Part shown: piece by piece, positions 61,970 to 64,000 of the stretch
Layout of the letters: each line of letters opens with the position of its first letter
Position numbering within the stretch: position 1 is the stretch's first letter
From: Nocardia higoensis
GTDB lineage: Bacteria; Actinomycetota; Actinomycetes; Mycobacteriales; Mycobacteriaceae
DNA: 64,000 nt
Reading direction: 5' to 3'
Assembly (NCBI RefSeq): GCF_015477835.1
Contig: NZ_JADLQN010000006.1
Coordinates: 1 to 64,000 of the forward strand
The notes under the pieces: generated by a model
Told to the model about the DNA's origin: nothing
Databases searched by the model: none
Seen by the model: the letters and a program-made list of their open reading frames with translations, nothing else
Translations under genes and position numbers: made by a program

Positions 61970-63052
61970 TCAGGCGGCCGGGCGGTCGAGCATCGGCATG
62001 ACGAGGACGGTGAGATCGCCGTCGGTGGCGGAGCGGACGACGACGGGCTGGTCGGGACCGGCGAGGTCGAGCATGAGATCGGGACCCAGGGCGCTGTCGA
62101 CAGCCGGGCGCAGGACAGCCGGATCGAAGGCGGGGTGCAGTGGCGGGCCGGTGACGGTAACGGGGATTCGAGTGGCGCCGGGGCGACGGGGGGTGAGGCC
62201 GGTGGCGTCGATGTCGAGGCCGAGCGGGGCGTCGGGGGTGGATTCGAGCAGGTCGAGCAGGGCGGCGCGGCTGACCAGGACGCGGGTGCGGGCGGGGGAC
62301 AGGCCGTCGAGTACGGCTCGGTAGTCCGGGAACTGCTCGTCGAGGGTGGGCAGGTGCACGGTCGTGGCCCCGGTGAGGCGGACTCCCGCGCCGTCGCGGT
62401 CGACGGTGATCTCGCCCGCGGTAAGGCTCCGGACGGCAGTCGCCGCCTCCGCCGCCCCGACTACGGCCGACCAGGTCGCGCCGCCGGTGCGGATCAAGGC
62501 GAGGGATCGGGTCGCGAGCCGGTAGCGGTCGGTGGCGGTCAAGGTCAGAGCGGTGTCGCCGGCTTCCAGCAGCATCCCCGACAGGGCCGGGATGGATCGG
62601 TCGCGGGCCGCAGCACCGGCGACCTGGTCGACGGCTTGCGCCAAGGCCGCGGCCTCGAGAACGCAGGCGGCGGCGTCGGATGGCGGCGTCGCGGTGAGCG
62701 TGCCGCGCAGCTCCTGCGCGACGGCTGCCGCCCTGCGGGCTCGCTCGGTCAGCGCCGCCACATGGCGGTCGAGCACGCGCGCGGCGTGGGTGGGATCGCC
62801 TGCCAGGATCTGCTCGACCTCCGGCAGCGGGACGTCGATGCCACGCAGCCGCTGGATCAGGACCGCGCGCTCGCATTGGGCGGGCGTGTAGTAGCGGTAG
62901 CCCGTCGCCTCGTCCACCAGGCTGGGTGGCAGCAGCCCACAGTCGCCGTAGAAGCGCAGGGCGCTGGCGGTCAGGCCGCTGGCCCGCGCCATCGCGCCGA
63001 TCGTCAGAAGGTCGTGATCCCTGCTCTGTCCGTGTATGTCGCGCTCTGTCAC
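61970..63052 (-). CDS. MerR regulator fused to DNA polymerase III beta-clamp-like domain
   Basis: A 360-residue fusion. Residues 14-85 are a MerR helix-turn-helix (LLTIGAMARASGLTASALRFY, GYRYYTPAQ); 86-125 a helical linker. Residues 130-360 resemble domains 2 and 3 of DnaN: LTLTATDRYRLATRSL matches the ATDGYRLA element, LDEQFPDYRAVL the GxFPDY element, and LTVLVMPM the terminal MPMR element. The clamp part may sense ligand or bind DNA or replication partners; its role is unknown. The promoter upstream is of MerR type and the GTG 63052 start looks leaderless. Downstream is the TPR-like gene. Confidence 0.85.
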   Translation of the reverse strand: MTERDIHGQSRDHDLLTIGAMARASGLTASALRFYGDCGLLPPSLVDEATGYRYYTPAQCERAVLIQRLRGIDVPLPEVEQILAGDPTHAARVLDRHVAALTERARRAAAVAQELRGTLTATPPSDAAACVLEAAALAQAVDQVAGAAARDRSIPALSGMLLEAGDTALTLTATDRYRLATRSLALIRTGGATWSAVVGAAEAATAVRSLTAGEITVDRDGAGVRLTGATTVHLPTLDEQFPDYRAVLDGLSPARTRVLVSRAALLDLLESTPDAPLGLDIDATGLTPRRPGATRIPVTVTGPPLHPAFDPAVLRPAVDSALGPDLMLDLAGPDQPVVVRSATDGDLTVLVMPMLDRPAA

Positions 63053-63058
63053 GCGGCC

Positions 63059-63089
63059 ATCATGAAGCTTCGACGAAGGTGAAGGTCAA
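63059..63089 (-). promoter_or_regulatory. MerR-type promoter with long spacer
   Basis: On the minus strand TTGACC (63084-63089), a 19-base spacer, then CATGAT (63059-63064). The spacer contains the dyad CTTCGTCGAAG (63068-63078). A 19-base spacer with central dyad is the hallmark of MerR-controlled promoters, and the gene start at 63052 is 7 bases after the -10, so the regulator probably controls its own leaderless message. Confidence 0.65.
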
Positions 63090-63161
63090 GCTCGCGCGCT
63101 CGGGTGCGAGCTCAGCCCCGTCCTTCGTGCCTGCGCAGCCCTCCGGCGGCGGTGACCATTG

Positions 63162-63341
63162 TCAGGAGTTGTAGACGGTGCGCGGCACGACGACCGCGTT
63201 CATCCCACCTTCCGGATTCGCGGCTGTGGCCTCGTCGGACGCAGGGGTGGCGGTAAGGAAGTACACCTGCTGCTCGAGCTGATCCAGGGTGGGTACTTCG
63301 CTGGTGATGGAGGAGGTGCCGAGGGTGCTCCACTTCTTCAT
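63162..63341 (-). CDS. 59-residue peptide, candidate RiPP precursor
   Basis: A small gene with ATG at 63341 preceded by GAAAGGTG. The peptide starts MKKWSTLGTSS, has a central acidic and helical part (PTLDQLEQQVYFLTATPASD) and then NPEGG followed by MNAVVVPRTVYNS and the stop. An acidic leader, a Gly-Gly and a short C-terminal segment is how many ribosomal peptide precursors are built, but no modification enzyme is within the window. An iron-box-like promoter lies upstream. It could also be a small regulator or toxin. Confidence 0.6.
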   Translation of the reverse strand: MKKWSTLGTSSITSEVPTLDQLEQQVYFLTATPASDEATAANPEGGMNAVVVPRTVYNS

Positions 63342-63404
63342 CTATTTCACCTTTCGAGTGAGCGAAGTTACATCCGTCTTCGCCGAAAATAGACTGCTGG
63401 GGAG

Positions 63405-63440
63405 GATAGCTAGCCTAGCCTAAGGCGTAGGGCCAAGACT
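63405..63440 (-). promoter_or_regulatory. promoter of the small peptide gene with iron-box-like sequence
   Basis: On the minus strand TTGGCC (63429-63434 area), an 18-base spacer and TAGCTAT. Over the -10 lies TTAGGCTAGGCTAGCTATC (complement of 63405-63423), 13 of 19 matches to the IdeR/DmdR iron box consensus, with 12 of the 13 left-hand positions matching. Iron repression of the peptide is therefore possible but unproven. Confidence 0.4.
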
Positions 63441-63513
63441 TATTTAAATAGTCTCGGTCCCGCGCCGGGGAGGTTCCGGGGCGCGAGAGCGGCGAAAGGT
63501 GGAGTGGGTGTCG

Positions 63514-64000
63514 TCAGTGCGTGAGCGGCGCGATGCGCGGCGACTTGCTGGTCAGCCGCAACGTGACACCGCAATCACCCGCGGCGGCGTCCGGACGCAC
63601 TTCGACGTCGTACTGCGAGGCCAGGGTGGGCGAATGACGTTGCAGCGAACGCTCGATCATGCCCTGCTGGACACCGGCGACCACCTCGGGCAGATCGCGC
63701 GCGATACGCCGCAACGGGCAGTTGCACACGCTGATCTCGTGCCCGCCGAAACTCGACAAGGTCTGCGACACCTGGAAACCTAAGCGGGTGAGCGTGGTCG
63801 TCACCACCGTGACCGGATCGGGCAGGTCCGTCTCCGCGGCGCCGATGCCGGTCAGGCTGTCGGCCCACAAACGCCCGGCCGCCACGGCTTTCGCGTGTCG
63901 CTCGGCCGGAGTGTCCCCGAGTTGGGCGAGCAGGGCGGCCAGGACCGGGGCGGCCGGGTCGGCGCCGACGGCGACATAGCCCTTGCGCGGCCTGCCCACG
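63514..64000 (-). CDS. ArsR/HTH-type regulator with Cys motif (5' truncated by window end)
   Basis: About 161 C-terminal residues are visible. The first residues (GRPRKGYVAVGADP) look like the wing of a winged helix domain whose start lies beyond position 64000. Then comes a helical region and HEISVCNCPLRRIARDLPEVV, with two Cys close together, and a later Cys (GDCGVTLRL), recalling SufR-like and related metal or FeS-sensing regulators. It precedes the small peptide gene on the same strand, 172 bases away, and may control it. Confidence 0.7.
   Translation of the reverse strand, partial: VGRPRKGYVAVGADPAAPVLAALLAQLGDTPAERHAKAVAAGRLWADSLTGIGAAETDLPDPVTVVTTTLTRLGFQVSQTLSSFGGHEISVCNCPLRRIARDLPEVVAGVQQGMIERSLQRHSPTLASQYDVEVRPDAAAGDCGVTLRLTSKSPRIAPLTH

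Noticed and set aside
61245..62876. 543-residue frame containing the TPR-like protein
   Set aside because: Its upstream two-thirds lie in a shifted frame over the MerR-clamp gene and are Arg/Pro-rich noise; the ATG at 61847 has a good ribosome site.
63112..63333. 73-residue minus-strand frame over the small peptide gene
   Set aside because: No ribosome site and basic noise-like composition; the overlapping frame 63162-63341 has a better start context.
1..64000. Insertion sequences, prophage, tRNA genes or attachment sites
   Set aside because: No transposase, integrase or tRNA-like cloverleaf was recognised on reading; the glgP duplication lacks transposon ends.

Overview
The window is high-GC actinobacterial DNA, most likely from Nocardia or a close mycolic-acid relative. 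The main evidence is gene order. From nucS to the lprD-like gene (about 1.5-29.9 kb) the genes follow the Mycobacterium tuberculosis Rv1321-Rv1343 order almost step for step: nucS, epimerase, fadA4, thioredoxin/TPR protein, glgB-glgE-glgP, dinG, pncB, clpS, DUF2017, P1 peptidase, mec-cysO-cysM, rhomboid, MBL phosphodiesterase, rph, rdgB, DUF3817 and lprD. Differences are murI missing after the rhomboid gene, a tetR-VOC pair inserted between glgE and glgP, an azgA-type permease and a pncA gene added, and a coiled-coil DivIVA-like gene inserted. No gene-free stretch exceeds 300 bases; the longest gaps (7078-7375 and 34236-34528) are just under that.

Layout: 0-0.16 kb, 5S rRNA and its terminator. 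0.3-3.7 kb, MarR regulator, F420-type oxidoreductase, mismatch nuclease NucS, small protein, DivIVA-like protein. 3.8-7.1 kb, propionate/acyl-CoA genes and a thioredoxin-TPR protein. 7.4-15.8 kb, the alpha-glucan block (GlgB, GlgE, GlgP), interrupted by a tetR-VOC module flanked by a duplicated glgP 5' end. 15.9-21.5 kb, purine permease, DinG helicase and NAD salvage (PncA, PncB). 21.6-25.6 kb, ClpS and the CysO/Mec/CysM cysteine pathway. 25.7-30 kb, rhomboid, cyclic nucleotide phosphodiesterase, RNase PH, RdgB and membrane proteins. 30-31.6 kb, an SDR/TetR pair with a clear palindromic operator.

The main accessory region is 31.6-50.8 kb: a PadR regulator with an operator-like dyad, a FAD monooxygenase, a stump of an adenylation domain, one 4,532-residue NRPS (C-A-T-E-C-A-T-C-A-T-E-TE), and a translationally coupled DrrABC-type exporter. 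It appears to encode an N-acylated tripeptide with D-configured residues 1 and 3 and the same residue predicted at positions 2 and 3. I cannot name the product.

The last 13 kb carry mainly cell-envelope, stress and regulatory genes: secreted HNH protein, PhoU-like protein, VIT transporter, secreted esterase, lipoprotein, divergent AraC/Baeyer-Villiger monooxygenase pair, a MalT-like ATPase lacking its DNA-binding end, and a MerR regulator fused to a DNA-clamp-like domain. At the right edge lies a 59-codon gene with a double-glycine motif and an iron-box-like promoter, next to a Cys-containing regulator cut by the window end. This looks like the start of a small-peptide locus that continues outside the window.
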